Shown here piece by piece: positions 9,941 through 21,859 of a stretch of 64,000 nt of DNA. Location of the stretch: positions 1 to 64,000 of the forward strand of contig JARKIP010000470.1 in assembly GCA_029990175.1 (NCBI GenBank). The letters are read 5' to 3'. The stretch is from Petunia secreta (taxonomy: Eukaryota; Streptophyta; Magnoliopsida; Solanales; Solanaceae). The notes below the pieces were generated by a model. The model was not told the origin of the DNA, searched no databases, and saw only the letters and a program-made list of their open reading frames with translations. Within the stretch, counting starts at the first letter, position 1. Each line of letters opens with the position of its first letter. A program made the position numbers and the translations under genes.

Positions 9941-10819
9941 TGAGATCACAAGCCAAATAATAATCTAGTCAAATAACATTCCATGCTATAGCTACTTGAA
10001 TCTCGATCTAACAGATACTGTGATCATAAGTTTCAATATGCATTCAATTTAAAGAAATAAATAAAATCAGTTTGTGCAACTATAAGTAGATTCATACTCT
10101 TTGATTAAAAGAAACAAATAAAATAGAATATCACGAACAATTGTTGTTTTAATACGATAATATGAGAAGTAAGAAACAAGTACTCCTTCTCTTACCGTTT
10201 ACATGAACCTTTTACTTTTTAAGAGTCATTGTATGAACTTTGACTAATATTTTATGATGGGTTTTTTCGTCATGAAAAGAGTTAAAACTTAATATTTTTT
10301 ATATAATTTTTAAATATATAAATTTTTTTAAAATAATGTAGTAATATAATTCAATTTAATTTCAAATATTAGTTAAATTGATTCTCGGAAAGTACTCAAA
10401 TAGAAATAGTCATGAAAGAGGGACATCATTGGCTGCTAGCTTCTTACATGTCAAGTTGCTAACTAGGATGTATTCTGTCTCTTTTTGGTAGTTCACACAG
10501 GATTTCCTCTCTAAGTGGTCCCCACATTGCAACTTTGCAGTGGGACCAGTCAAGGCATAGGCCCCACATGCTCTTTTTATTTTGCTGATTAGGATTTGTT
10601 GTCCTACCTTTTCTTTGCTATTCTTTTTTTCTAATTGGGTCCTACTTTATTTTCTGTGTTGACAACCTTCTTTTGTTCTCTTTTTTTCTTTCACTTTTTT
10701 CCTTTTGTGCATTCGGGGTACTTTCCAAATTCCAGCATAGAGAAAAAGTTCCTGCAATAACGCAATCATTTGAAACTTGAATATCTCTAGTTTTTAGACA
10801 TAAAACGGTGTGTTTAGTA
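9941..10819. other. Intergenic, no feature seen
   Basis: AT-rich with T-rich tracts at 10610-10700. No coding potential recognised. Confidence 0.45.
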
Positions 10820-11062
10820 CTTCATCTGTTCCAAAATGATTGTCATAGTTTTCTTATTAGTCCGTTCCAAAAAAAATAATACAATTCTAAATTTGGAAAC
10901 ATTTTTAGTTGAAACTACTTTACTACTTTACCCTTAATGAAATACTTTATAGCCACATATTTATGTATGACTAATTTTGGACTACAAGTTCCAAAAGTCT
11001 TACCACATTTCTTAAACTCCGCTTCAAGTCAAATTATGGCAATCATTTTGGAACAGAGGGAG
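10820..11062. mobile_element. Stowaway MITE (Tc1/mariner-derived)
   Basis: A 243-bp element flanked by TA (10818-10819, 11063-11064). The ends are CTTCATCTGTTCCAAAATGA and the complement of CTCCCTCTGTTCCAAAATGA. It shares its interior (TTATAGCCACATATTTA, CCAAAAGTCTTACC) with the copy at 4471-4711. Confidence 0.9.
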
Positions 11063-11640
11063 TATAAGGAAAATGAAAAGTAATTTTGAATTAATTTTCG
11101 TTTGATTGGTAAAAAAAATAAAATATTTTTCGTAGAATACATTCCTTAAAAGTAATAAAATGACTTCCTTAGGTGGAAATGGAGTATTGTCTTTTGCCTA
11201 CACAAAAAATATCCAAGCACAACCTGAACTCCTATCTCACCCATCCTCACCACCACCCTTACCTCGACTATGATGCAACCACCCCAACCCAGATTCTAGT
11301 CACTTGACCCCACACCCCAACCCCTCGTCTTGACATTGACTCTCTAGCCCTGACCCTTGACCTTCGAACCTAGCCGCAGCCTGGCCCACCTCGACCACCG
11401 ACCCTAATTTAATCGAGATACCGGAAGTGCTTCTGAATTTCATATACGGCCAACTATATAGAGATAAGAATAATATATTTTATATATTTATCCGGCACAT
11501 TTTTACTATTTTGAGATAGTATTTGATGTTGTTTGGTTATAGTTTAAGAACTAATAGAAGTACTGGAAGGTGCTTTTTTACCTCGAATTTTACTTTAATA
11601 TTTTTTGAAAACCAATTTAAAAATTATTAAATTAACAAAT
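11063..11640. other. Intergenic with a C/T-biased stretch
   Basis: At 11210-11410 the plus strand is unusually rich in CCAACCC, CCACC and CTTGACC words. I see no conserved coding frame there. The remainder is AT-rich. Confidence 0.4.
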
Positions 11641-12130
11641 CCTCGAGCTACACTGAGTAAAATAAGCACCTAAAACATTTCACAACTAAGATATATTCGT
11701 AGTCTAAATCATTTCTAGCATAATAAAGTTATACAAACCAGAAATAAACTAATAAAATTCAGTAAAATTGAGCAATGATTGAACTAAAATGAGTAAAATT
11801 TGTGCCGAAACAACTAACAGATCTACAGCACTTCTAGCGTACTAATATTTTCACAAACCATAAATAAATGAATAAATTGAACTGAAATGAGTAAATGTAG
11901 CTAAAATAAGTCAAATTAGTACCTAAAAGATTTCATAACCAAGATATATTCGTAGTTGACAATATTTCTAACCTAATAAACTACTCGAACCAGAAATAGA
12001 TAAGTAACTTTGAGCAAAACTGAGCTAAAATTAGTAAACTTATACTAAAATGACTAAAATTGGAATAAATTCAACTAAAATTAGTAAAATTCATGAAAAT
12101 TACTCACGAATAAAATCAGGCTAAAATAAC
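11641..12130. repeat. Degenerate tandem repeat with (A)GTAAAAT core
   Basis: About 490 bp with a long period near 254 bp. The segment at about 11667-11755 (CACCTAAAACATTTCACAAC, AAGATATATTCGTAG, ACCAGAAATAA) recurs at 11921-12005. A third, weaker related segment lies at 11818-11875 (CACAAACCATAAATAA). Between them GAGTAAAAT/TAGTAAAAT and AACTAAAAT words recur every 10-20 bp. Confidence 0.7.
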
Positions 12131-12323
12131 AAAACTTTGAGCTAAACTTAGTGATAATGTAATATTAGTGTCAAATTTTCAATTTCAAGCTGAAGGTCAA
12201 AATAATAGATAAAATTGTAACACGTACGTACACAAGTTTGTAGTAATAGCTTTTAGGAATTTTTACTCCATATGCTATATAGTACTTTTCTAATCATGTT
12301 TACTGATTATAAAACTTACTATC

Positions 12324-12417
12324 AGTATATACATATTGATCATGGACATTGTTAATCTTAATAAATTACGCTGATATATATATTGATCATGGGCATTATT
12401 AATCTTACAAAATTACT
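12324..12417. repeat. 47-bp tandem duplication, two copies
   Basis: ATATTGATCATGG, CATT(G/A)TTAATCTTA and AAATTAC occur twice with a 47-bp offset (TTGATCATGG at 12336 and 12383) and a few substitutions. Confidence 0.8.
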
Positions 12418-15400
12418 CTATCCGTATCAGAACTTTTTATATCTGTAAAGTTAGCAAAAGAAATTGATTATCGTTACAAAATTGGTTAAAAAATGTTATC
12501 GTTCTTAACAAAGAAAAAAAAGTTGGTTAATCATACTTGTCATTTAGAAAATTAAGAAATCACTATCTTTTTTCTTTTCAGTTCCCATTCTTACTACTCC
12601 GCATATATAGCTAGTTACCCAGGAAAGATATTAGATACTGTATACATTTTAGTCAAACACTCCTTCCAATTAAAGATATCAAATAACTAATTTTATGTGC
12701 CAAACTTTAAATAATTGATTGAAAGGGTCTCAATGAAGTAAATAAACAACGAATATTAGGAATTTAATTTTTATCATGCTAGAGTACAGTATTATACTCC
12801 TTAAGTATGAACCTAAAGTAAGTAAAACTCCTAAAGAGGAAAATGTATCATCGTGATACAATAGTTTGCTTAATTACTTCTAAGTACAATTGCTAGTATT
12901 AATTTTCTAAATTTAGAATAAGATATTGTATGTTATTCCCAGCATCTACCTCATAGTATGATTTAAAACACGTGTTTTTACTAAACAAAAATTAAACGAT
13001 TCCACAACCACAATAGTGAGAAAGTAATGCACATTCTTGTATATTAAGCAACAATTCAATTTAGAATATATCCACACAAAAAGTTGCCAGAATCAGAGCC
13101 TTCAACAGACTGGAGATCTTACGGGCCATTTGGCTGAAGTTTATCTGCACAAGTGGTTCAGTCAGCTCCTTTATTGTTTGAAGTTGAACTCTATGATAAG
13201 CACAAGAGTCCCAAAATGGAGAAGGGGGTTTACTTTTCTTGTCCATTGGTTAATTACGAATTGAGTGATAGACTTATTAATAAAACTCAAGTAGTATAAT
13301 TTAACAATATAAAATATTTGTAAAACTTATGATATATAGTCATTCTCTATAACAATATTTTACTACAACGGCTAAAGTATTGGAATGACTTTACACGTCA
13401 TTTTATAATATATCTTTTTTATAAATTTCTCGTTATAACAACTGAAATATTCCGATGAACAGCGTCAGTATAGAATAATTTGACTCGACGAGGCTTGAAT
13501 CCTGTTAGACATAGCTTTCTCCTCCCTAATACGTGCGCCTCCCATCCTTAAAAAGATTGGAATAATGTGTTACATGGCGTCGTCCACTATTATGACTTAA
13601 TTTAAAAGTCAATCAGAATTTGTAAAACAGTACATGCCTAAATCACGTAATTACTAAGTTACCAGTTAGTTACAATCAACATATATATGGACACACTTCA
13701 AATTTACACTAAACCATAACCGAATTTACATTATGTTAATCAATGCACTAGTTATTCGGAGCCTAAGAGAAGAAGAACCCACAAGACAAGGGAGAAGGCT
13801 GAGAGGAACAACAGCAGGCGATGTTATTGCGAAACAGGTTGGCTAACCAGCATTGGCACTAGTGCACATGACACACCTGTAATCATTTGCATCACCTTTC
13901 CTCCCCAGCCCCACCACCACAGATAAAATAACCTTCTCTCGATCCTCAACATTTTATGAAGAAAATACTGGTACCAAGACTAGGGGGCATAATCGCATAT
14001 CGAAACATGTGACTATACAAGTAATTCAACGTAGACGTCCTGGACACATAGAAATCCATATGAACCGCATGTTACCACTAGTTTTCCTGTATTAACAATT
14101 GATGTTCATAACGAAATTTACCTATAATTTTTTAGTAATTGACGTGCATACTTTGATGTGTGTGATTTTTTTTTCGATAAAGTGTTGTCAGATGACAATT
14201 CACACCCTAGCAGTACCACCGCTGGGCCATAGAGTAATATAACTCAAAGTGCCCGAGTGACAGGTAAATTTTGGAAAAGATTGCTGCACTTGCATGTGCA
14301 CCTTTCAGATGCAACACCCCCATTGATTACCCCTAATTTCATGCTTCTTTGGTTTCCCAAAGCATAGAAAAACAAAGCTGTCTTTGGCAGCCTCTCATGA
14401 GAAACTTATCAATGCAGTACACCAGACAGAAGAAGGAAAAGGGGAAAATGCACTAAGTGGCTCTGAAACTATATCAAAACATGTGAATGCTGCATGCTTA
14501 CAAATTTAGCGACATGATTTTGGCCTTGACCATGTTCATTACACTGCAAAATTCAGAAGGCGCTGACCATGATAAAATACCCTTCTGCGCTTTCTAAGCA
14601 TCATCTCTAATACATGGTTGCAAATGTTAATCATACTGAATTCTTGTAATTGCATCAACAAATTCTTAACATCAATAAATGATTAAAAACATGAGGGAGG
14701 GAAGCAATTACTTGGTGTTAAAGATGTGCGTTTGCTTGCGTGGTTCGATTTCTGTATCATTTAAATTTTAAAGGCAAATTGATCTACATTCAGTATAATA
14801 AACCAAAGAATCAACTTATACGATCTCAAAGAGTGTTAGATGCCGATTCCACATAATACATTCACATTTGTATGTATCTATATATCCTTCTACTGGCTTT
14901 TGTTTCCTTCATTTTTTTCATTGATCAACTTGTTTAGTCACTTAATATGTTTCTGTACATTTTAATGGTTCAATCATTTACTTCATCATAATAACTAATT
15001 AATGTAACCTGGTACCAACACGGCCTAACGTAAGTTTTTCTGCCACTACCATCGTAGGCAAAGCTCGCTAACAGCAAATGTAGATTTGCACTTCAACCAC
15101 CATATCTTATCTGACTGCTCTCCAAACTCAAGAAAATATTATTCTCTACAACGACAATGTGAAAGATATTCTTGGCATTAATCAACTAATTTGAATTAGC
15201 AATAGAGAAAGAGGAGTATACTTTTCAAGCCAAAAGCACCAGGACCTGGTTGTCATCACCAACGTTAATTTGTTTAAGACAAGGATTTGACAGAAAGCAA
15301 CTTATATTTAGCAAACACCAACTTAAAATGTTATAACATTGGCACCAGTAGATGAAAAGACGAGATGACCGAAAAGAATGTCCATCAAAAGCACAAACAA

Positions 15401-15500
15401 GCACTAGAGATGGAACCATAACATTCCTGACTCCATACCAACATACTACTCCTCGAGTTGCAAAAGATGCCTTATACTTCGCTCTGAAACTCTCATAATC
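12418..15500. other. Intergenic, no gene recognised
   Basis: About 3 kb of mixed AT-rich DNA. Slightly higher GC patches at 13085-13260 and 13760-14400 were read in all frames, but no domain or plausible exon chain was found. The last part (about 15400-15592) is probably the 3' flank or 3' UTR of the SAP gene. Confidence 0.4.
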
Positions 15501-15592
15501 CTAGGCACCTAACAACAGTTGTCACCAGAGACTCACCGGTAGAGAAAAAGACAACTTCCACAATACTGCAGCTCAGAAATCTGATCAATCCC

Positions 15593-16105
15593 TTATATTT
15601 TGTCGAGCTTTTCAGCTTTAACAACTGGGTTGGCTTTTGCAATAGCATCTTGAGCAGCCTTGTGATAATCATAGGGACATTCATGCTTGTCAGAGTAGCG
15701 ATGAGCTGAGCAGAAAAGATTCCCACATCGGCAATTGAAACCGGTCAAACCAACTCGTTTCCTACAGGTGCTGCACCTCTTCGGCCCCTCCTTAGCCTTC
15801 TCGACATTCTCATTCTCTGGTGGTGCACATGCAGCAACTTGTGTGGGTATGACGAGGGATTTGGCCGGACTTTCCTGGACACCCACAGCAACATCAACTG
15901 CTTTCCCACCAGTGCTTGAACTTCCATTCACCAAGCTCTCAATAGATGAAGCAGCAAATTGAGCTTGTTCTTGTTTAAACATCATGTCCTTGTAGCACTT
16001 TGAGCACATGTTCATTGTTGATGCAGTTCCAAAGAACCCACAATTGTTAACGCAAAGGATAGGAGCTTGAGGAGGAGCTTGGCAGCTAGCATCATTTTGC
16101 TCCAT
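15593..16105 (-). CDS. A20/AN1 zinc-finger stress-associated protein, complete
   Basis: This 170-aa protein belongs to the plant SAP family, small zinc-finger proteins known to modulate abiotic-stress responses and, in several members, to bind ubiquitin. The A20 finger is complete: Cys18, Cys22, Cys34 and Cys37 (CX3CX11CX2C) in LCVNNCGFFG...MCSKCYKD. The AN1 finger near the C-terminus has all eight ligands: Cys111, Cys114, Cys125, Cys127, Cys132, His135, His141, Cys143. The central linker is Ser/Ala/Val-rich. The CDS lies in one exon, as is usual for SAPs. I chose the ATG at 16103-16105 because an upstream in-frame ATG (16133-16135) lies beyond the splice acceptor TTGCAG at 16117-16122 and would be intronic. 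Length and architecture are normal, so the gene is probably functional. Confidence 0.96.
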   Translation of the reverse strand: MEQNDASCQAPPQAPILCVNNCGFFGTASTMNMCSKCYKDMMFKQEQAQFAASSIESLVNGSSSTGGKAVDVAVGVQESPAKSLVIPTQVAACAPPENENVEKAKEGPKRCSTCRKRVGLTGFNCRCGNLFCSAHRYSDKHECPYDYHKAAQDAIAKANPVVKAEKLDKI

Positions 16106-16116
16106 CTTAAAGTTCC
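16106..16116 (-). promoter_or_regulatory. 5' UTR part of the SAP coding exon and splice acceptor
   Basis: On the minus strand the sequence TTTGTTGCAG|GGAACTTTAAG-ATG places a good acceptor 11 bases before the start codon. The leader is therefore spliced, as in many plant SAP genes. Confidence 0.7.
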
Positions 16117-18611
16117 CTGCAACAAAGGATAGCATTAATACACCATTCTAGCGACGGACATAATGCCTACCCCTAGAATAATTTTACCCCACTGTATCGA
16201 CCAGTAGGTTCCTATATAGAATAAATTGCATGACCAATTATTAGCTAGAGGACATTGGCGCATATTGACGGAGCCAGCAGTATCAAAACTATCCAATATA
16301 CCAGTGATACTGGAAATTTACAAACTCTATAAGAGGATACATGATGATGGACCTGTGTTCATATAACAGATAAATTAAACTGAAGCAAAACCAACTTCGC
16401 ATCTCTGAGGTATTGGGAAAGGCAGGTGCAAAAGAGACCTAGATAAAATGAGACTCGCGAAGCTAAATATATCATTCTTACGCTGCTGCACCCTAATGAT
16501 TGGGGAACCAAATGACATCCAGCTCCCTGCCACTTGAACATCGTAACTACAATAACTACAACTCTCACTGACAATGGATTACCTACCAGTTGAAATGATG
16601 CATCCAAAACCACCATCAAGAACTACTACCACAGTGGGTCCAACAATATAAACACTTGTGCAATAACAACATCAACACAATCTCATTAGCCCAAAGCCCT
16701 AAAGAGAGTCATGACTGTACCCAAAAACAAAAAGAGGAAGACGAAGAGACAAGCTGGAACGGATGCTACTATATGGCACTATTCCAGTAAGCTGTAATAC
16801 GCCCTATTGACAAAGCTAGTGCTGATTCTCTCCTACCACCCTCTTCGTCAATTCCAACATAGTAAATTACCTTGCAGAATGTTTTCCAAATTGACAATTA
16901 GAATGCCTATATATAGACTTGACTGCCTTCGTTTTAAGATTCTACCACAAATAGATCTACTTATGCACCAGACCCACAGCGGAAGCCAAGATTATAGAAC
17001 AGAGAGAGTTCAAAGATAAAATTGCTGGACACATCAAACAAACGATTGAGTAGGCAAAGTACTTGTAAGGGTCATGACCAGGAGTTAAAAGGTTGAAGGG
17101 AACTTTGCAGAGCAACAAGGTACACCAAGAGGAAGTTGGAAACTACAAAGGACAGAAAAGGAGATGACGACTAACAGCTGATGCCACGCGCTTGAAGATG
17201 CTGCAAACAATCAAACCAAGCTCAAATACAGAGCACCAGAACTAGCCCCACATTTTCATATCACCTCAGCAACAAATAAGCTTCGGAAACAAAAGGAAGA
17301 TACGGAAAATCTCATTTTTGGACAGGGTAAAAAGGAGTCGATGAGTAGAGAATTGGGAGCAGCAGCTAACTGAAAAACCATCAATGGAAAGAAAAACACC
17401 TCCACAAGCCCAGCAAAAGATATCACTCTACCAAGTTCAAAATTAGTTAAGAGTTCTGAGATTCCTTTTAAAAGAATAATCAGTAAGATTTTTCAAAATA
17501 AGAGTACGACATAATATATGCATTACAAGTTCAGCTGTCATAAAAGGAAATCGAAGGGTCAACAAATACTAGACAGGAATATGGTATTCACACAGAAGCA
17601 ACTCATATATCTGTATTCAATCTTCTCAGAAAATGAGATGAAAGGTGAATAAGATGACCAACATGGAGGAATGATACGGGAGTACTCTGTGATGTGAAAA
17701 TATCAAACAAAGTGAAAGGTCATACATCAACACTAGCAAAACAAGCAGATACATGGGTTAATGTTGCATCTTTAAGACCAAGATAATTAAAAGATGAACA
17801 TCACAGATGTCAAAATGGAGAGTTCAAATCATATAGTGGAAAATTATCTCAAAAGACCAGTTATTCGAACACGGACTTAAGAAAAATGAAATACAATAAA
17901 GCAGAAGATCATTAGTGAGAACAGCTAATAGGAATCCAATCATTAGCATACAATCATACTTAAATAAGCAGTTGAATTCAACCAGAGTTATATCATCACT
18001 CTCACAGTAGGTGCTAGTCAAAAGTCCTCTTATTCTACATAAACTTGCATGTTCCAGTAAAGATAAAGAATTAGAGCACCACTAACTCAGCAAATCCTTA
18101 ATTTTCCTTAAATTCTTAGGAGAAAAATTGTTTAGTAATACAAAAAAAAAAAGGTAACTTGAATAGATTGGTATAAACACAGAAAAAAAACATAAAAGTT
18201 TGAAACTTGATACTCTTTTTAATTCATTGAACAGATAAAAGTTTGAAACTTTCATATGCTAAGCATTTCTCATTAAATAATTTTCTAAATACGGATTTAT
18301 ATAAGAGCAAGAGAGAAAATCTCAACAACGTATACCCAATGATCCCACAAGTGGAGTCGGGGGAGAGTGAGGTGTAGGGAGACCTTATCTCTACCTCGAG
18401 TGAGGCATAAAGACTGTTTCCGAGCTCATCAATCTTATATAACTGCTAAAAAGTACTACTACAACTACTATGAATGCTGAGCTAAGGAATCTTTATTCAT
18501 CTCTCTCTAAGAAAACAAATAAAAACATAAAAAAAGAAACAGAAGTAGCATTTTTTCACTTTGACACAACAAAATTAAAAAATATACTACTCCATTACAT
18601 AACAAACTCAC
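16117..18611 (-). other. Long 5' UTR intron of the SAP gene
   Basis: About 2.5 kb separates the coding exon from a predicted non-coding exon. Open frames in this stretch are short and show no family resemblance. It carries an antisense SINE fragment (18328-18427). Long first introns in leaders often enhance expression in plants, but nothing here proves that. Confidence 0.55.
18328..18427 (-). mobile_element. Solanaceae SINE 3' fragment
   Basis: Read on the minus strand it contains GGAAACAGTCTTTATGCC, GGTAGAGATAAGGTCT and CCACTTGTGGGAT, then TGGGTATACGTTGTTG. This matches the widespread Solanaceae SINE 3' region that I recognise as CCACTTGTGGGATTACACTG followed by GGTTGTTGTTG. The tRNA-related head is missing. 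Confidence 0.65.
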
Positions 18612-18666
18612 CTGTTCGCGTAAGACACAAAAAATCCTTTCTTTAGAACAGTTTTGCCTCCTATCC
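18612..18666 (-). other. Predicted non-coding 5' UTR exon of the SAP gene
   Basis: A 55-base segment is bounded on the minus strand by a strong acceptor (TTTTTTGTAG) and a near-consensus donor (CAG|GTGAGT). It has no ATG-led frame of note. I infer it is a leader exon between the TSS-proximal exon and the coding exon. Transcript data would decide. Confidence 0.5.
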
Positions 18667-18822
18667 CTACAAAAAACAACAAACAAACATATTAAACTAA
18701 CTTTATACTGTATCAATTCAAGAATTTCATAAACAAAACATCAAAACAATGAAAAATCCAAAAGGGTATTAATATTTTAGCAAAATTAAATAAAACATGA
18801 AAGGAAAAGGATCAAAAACTAA

Positions 18823-18900
18823 CCCTAGAAGCGAACAGGAAAAAGTCTGGGGAGAAACCGAAGAAAACTGGAGAAAATAAAAAAGCAATCTTTTAAATAG
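18823..18900 (-). promoter_or_regulatory. Core promoter and first leader exon of the SAP gene
   Basis: A TATA-like CTATTTAAAAG (18890-18900, minus strand) is followed after about 25-30 bp by a CT-rich leader (TTTCTCCAGTTTTCTTCGG). A possible donor AGG|GTTAGT lies near 18822. Confidence 0.5.
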
Positions 18901-18962
18901 GTGGGGAAGAGTTAAAGTTGAGTTGTACTTGGAGATTTCTTTTCTATGCTGTTAGTACACTT

Positions 18963-19105
18963 AACACGTGTTCATATTTTATTGGGAGTTGTGGGGATTT
19001 GGTGAGCTAATAGGTGATTGGAATAGGAAGAATAGGGAAAGGCGGTGGGCGTGAGTATAGGAGATTGTAACCAACAAGAAATTGGATTGTCATGTGAAAC
19101 GTGGC
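18963..19105. promoter_or_regulatory. ACGTG-core (ABRE/G-box-like) motifs upstream of SAP
   Basis: AACACGTGTT at 18963-18972 is a perfect 10-bp palindrome around CACGTG, about 65 bp upstream of the TATA-like box. A second ABRE-type core, ACGTGGC, is at 19099-19105. Paired ACGTG motifs are known to support bZIP-driven ABA and stress responses; the role here is inferred. Confidence 0.5.
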
Positions 19106-20130
19106 ATGTAATGTGCTGTCAATCTGATTCTAACCCACTTATTATATCAACTCAAATTCAACTAAAATTGATGAATCATCATTCTACTTACTTTTGTATT
19201 TTTAGGAGAAAAACATTTCTTCTTGTACTTGTTTTAAGTATGTAAATGGGTCATGATTGGCAAAAATAGCAACTCATTATTTACACTAGGAGGACGCCTA
19301 TTTAATTTTGAACTCCTTTTTTCTCCTTCTCCTCATTCCTCTTCTTCCTCCTTTTTCCACTAAATTCAATCCATTGCTTCTTGTGGTTGGATTGATTTAG
19401 TTGAACAAAATTATTGAGCTTCATTAATTGGTGTATATTGATTTTTGAAAAATTAAGTTGAATTTGATCGTTCAAGTTATTGGATTGATTGAATTTGACA
19501 AAGTGAGTATTGGCTGCGTAAAACACCATTGGAAATTAATGGTGTAAGTATTAGAAGGTTGTACATCAAATATTGAGTTTTTATGAGTTGATGGACCATT
19601 ATGAAGAAAAACATGTTAGATGATTTTTTCGCACACAAAATTTTGGTAATTCGCCTTGAATTTTGATTTTCTAACAACTTGTTCATTAAATATGACACAT
19701 TTTGTGTTAATTATTGGAGATTCGCCGCGACTTATAGTAAATCAATATAAGATTGTAGTGTTTTGACAAGAATTAATACCATTTTGTTCAAAAACTATGG
19801 CGCATTTGTGGGAAAACACGGTGATTTGCTAGGATTTGTGGTAAATCTGTCTGTCAAAAGCTTTTTGTGATTTGCTAGGTAATATGAATAATTTATTCCA
19901 ACGCTATAACACATTTAGAAGGAAACTCCTGGTGATTCTTATGGTAAGTTTATTCATCTATTAATTTTTTCATGATTTGCTAGGACTTGTGGTAAGTATA
20001 TTCATCTATAAAATTCCTGGTAATTTGCTATGACTTATGGTAAGTTTATCGTTAAAAATTTTTGTTGAATCAATTAAAACCAATGAACAATTTTTTGAAA
20101 AGCTACGACACATTTTAAATTAAGCTCATG
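19106..20130. other. Intergenic, repetitive wording but no classified element
   Basis: The phrase GATTTGCTAGGA(C/T)TTGTGGTAA recurs in variants at about 19830, 19975, 20025 and 20140, suggesting a degenerate repeat with a spacing of 50-150 bp. A CT-rich tract lies at 19315-19365. No gene is supported. Confidence 0.4.
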
Positions 20131-20224
20131 CTAGATTCGCTAGGACTTGGGGCAATCCAATCCATTAAGGGCCAGTCTTGTAGGAAGCATAACTCCCACA
20201 ATACATGTATTGAATGTTGTATTA

Positions 20225-20345
20225 GCTTATACATTGTATGGTTGGTCATCTCCAACCTGTACAAAATTCAACATAACTTATACTATGTTTGGTTGTGTCT
20301 TTCCCAACCTGCATAAGTTTCAACATAACTTATACCATGTTTGGT
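20225..20345. repeat. 52-bp tandem repeat, about 2.3 copies
   Basis: CAACATAACTTATAC occurs at 20269 and 20321 within units containing ATGTTTGGTTG and CCAACCTG. The unit end ACCATGTTTGGTT resembles the start of the TIR element that follows. Confidence 0.7.
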
Positions 20346-20986
20346 TACTTTTTTACTTCATGGTATAAGATTATACATGTATTAGTTATACAACAATCTA
20401 TGTATTATTTTATGCAGGATAGAATGTGGAATAATAATTCATAGATTAAACAATCGAAAGGACAACAAAACCCTCATGATTAATTTATGCATAAAGCAAT
20501 CTATGTTTGATGCTTCTTATTCCTTCTTTTTTACGTGATATAAACGCATTTATCTGATGTTAATAAATAATGACTTACATACTGGGTTATAGTTTAATAC
20601 AGGAACTATGTGCTAGAAGAGTAATGTAAAGATAGAACACAAATTCTTCTATAGAACTTCATGCATGCTGATTATACATTCAAAATTATTTTAGTTAGAA
20701 TGATTAAGGCTTTAATTTGCATAGTCAAATATATGCTGATAACAAATTTTATTTTATTTAAAAAGTATAGACATGTTATTGATTATAAATTGTATATTCA
20801 AGCAAACTAAACTTTCAATAAAAAATAAACTCTCCATTATAATCCATGTATAATTAATCCTTGCTTATCAAACCATGCATAACTAATACCTGAATAACTA
20901 ATTTCTGCATTACCAATCCCTGCATAATTAATCCATGTATTGCTAATCCCTGCATAACTTGTCCTCGTATCAAACGACCCCTAAGG
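20331..20986. mobile_element. TIR element with GTATTAGTTATGC-type subterminal repeats (unclassified)
   Basis: The left side begins near ACCATGTTTGGTTAC; the right end is ATCAAACGACCCCTA, the inverse of TAGGGGTCGTTTGAT. Subterminal GCATAACTAAT/CTGCATAATTAATCC words are repeated on the right, with ATACATGTATTAGTTAT on the left. The same subterminal vocabulary appears at 21040-21230 and 23740-23870, so three related elements lie close together. Confidence 0.5.
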
Positions 20987-21302
20987 GATTGTTCGGTTTC
21001 CCGCATTGCACTATTTAATCCCGGCATATAAACTCGTATAAACAATACCATGTTTGGTTTGTTTTGCTAGAAAAAAATAATTCCTGCATAATATTTAGTA
21101 CCATGTTTGGTTTGTTTTATTGAAATTCACATTAATAAAACTTGTTTAAGTTATGCGGGAATCTATATACTATTTTGTGCGGGATAGAAGGCGGAATAAG
21201 AATGCGGGTATTAGCAATACATGTATTAAAATTTTAAAATGATAAAACTAACTCTTGTAGCAATAGAATATTTTCTTATTAGATTTTTTTAATGAATATA
21301 AA

Positions 21303-21500
21303 AGGTTGAACACATACTTGGCCCTTAAACTTGTCCTATTTTTTACTTTAACACTTAAACTATGTCTTGTTCCTATTGAACACTTATACTACTAAAAACA
21401 TATACCTATTAGACACTTTTTGTTGACATGGCATAATAAGCGTAATGCACCTCATATAGGCGCGTGAGATAATTTTATTTCTTTAAAAATTTTACTTTTT
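21303..21500. mobile_element. MULE-like left terminus
   Basis: TTGAACACATACTTGGCCC, CTTAAACTTGTCC, AACACTTAAACTATG, then ATTAGACACTTTTTG and a GACATGGC motif match the layout of the MULE terminus at 24147 (CTCGAAGTTGTACTC, ACTTGAACACTCC, ACTAGATACATCTT). No right-hand partner was found, so it is truncated or interrupted. Confidence 0.5.
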
Positions 21501-21859
21501 TGTTTATTTGTCCATTATCTCCATTCAACTACCAATACTCCATCACCACCGCCATCTTCTCACCATCAAAGCACTAACCCATGTTATTAAACCATTTTCC
21601 TAATTGCAGATTTCCACAAATAAATTTTAAATCACACACCAAGCAATTCCAATTTCAGTATGTCCATTTTCATCTCCTTTAACACAAAACAACGACAAGA
21701 TTCTTCATATGATAAATAATTTTGGTCTGATTTTTGTTCCTATTTCTACCATTTCTCAGGAAAAAAATGGAATTTCTCTCTCCACTTGTTCATATTTGGC
21801 TGCCACAACTATCGGTTGTAAACTTTCAATAATTGCAGGAACGTGGAACTTAGTGATTT

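Noticed and set aside
13037..13264. Possible exon with higher GC
   Set aside because: Both strands are open but neither shows a known domain, splice partners or a gene context.
15735..15962. Plus-strand frame opposite the SAP gene
   Set aside because: Antisense shadow of the SAP coding region; no independent evidence.
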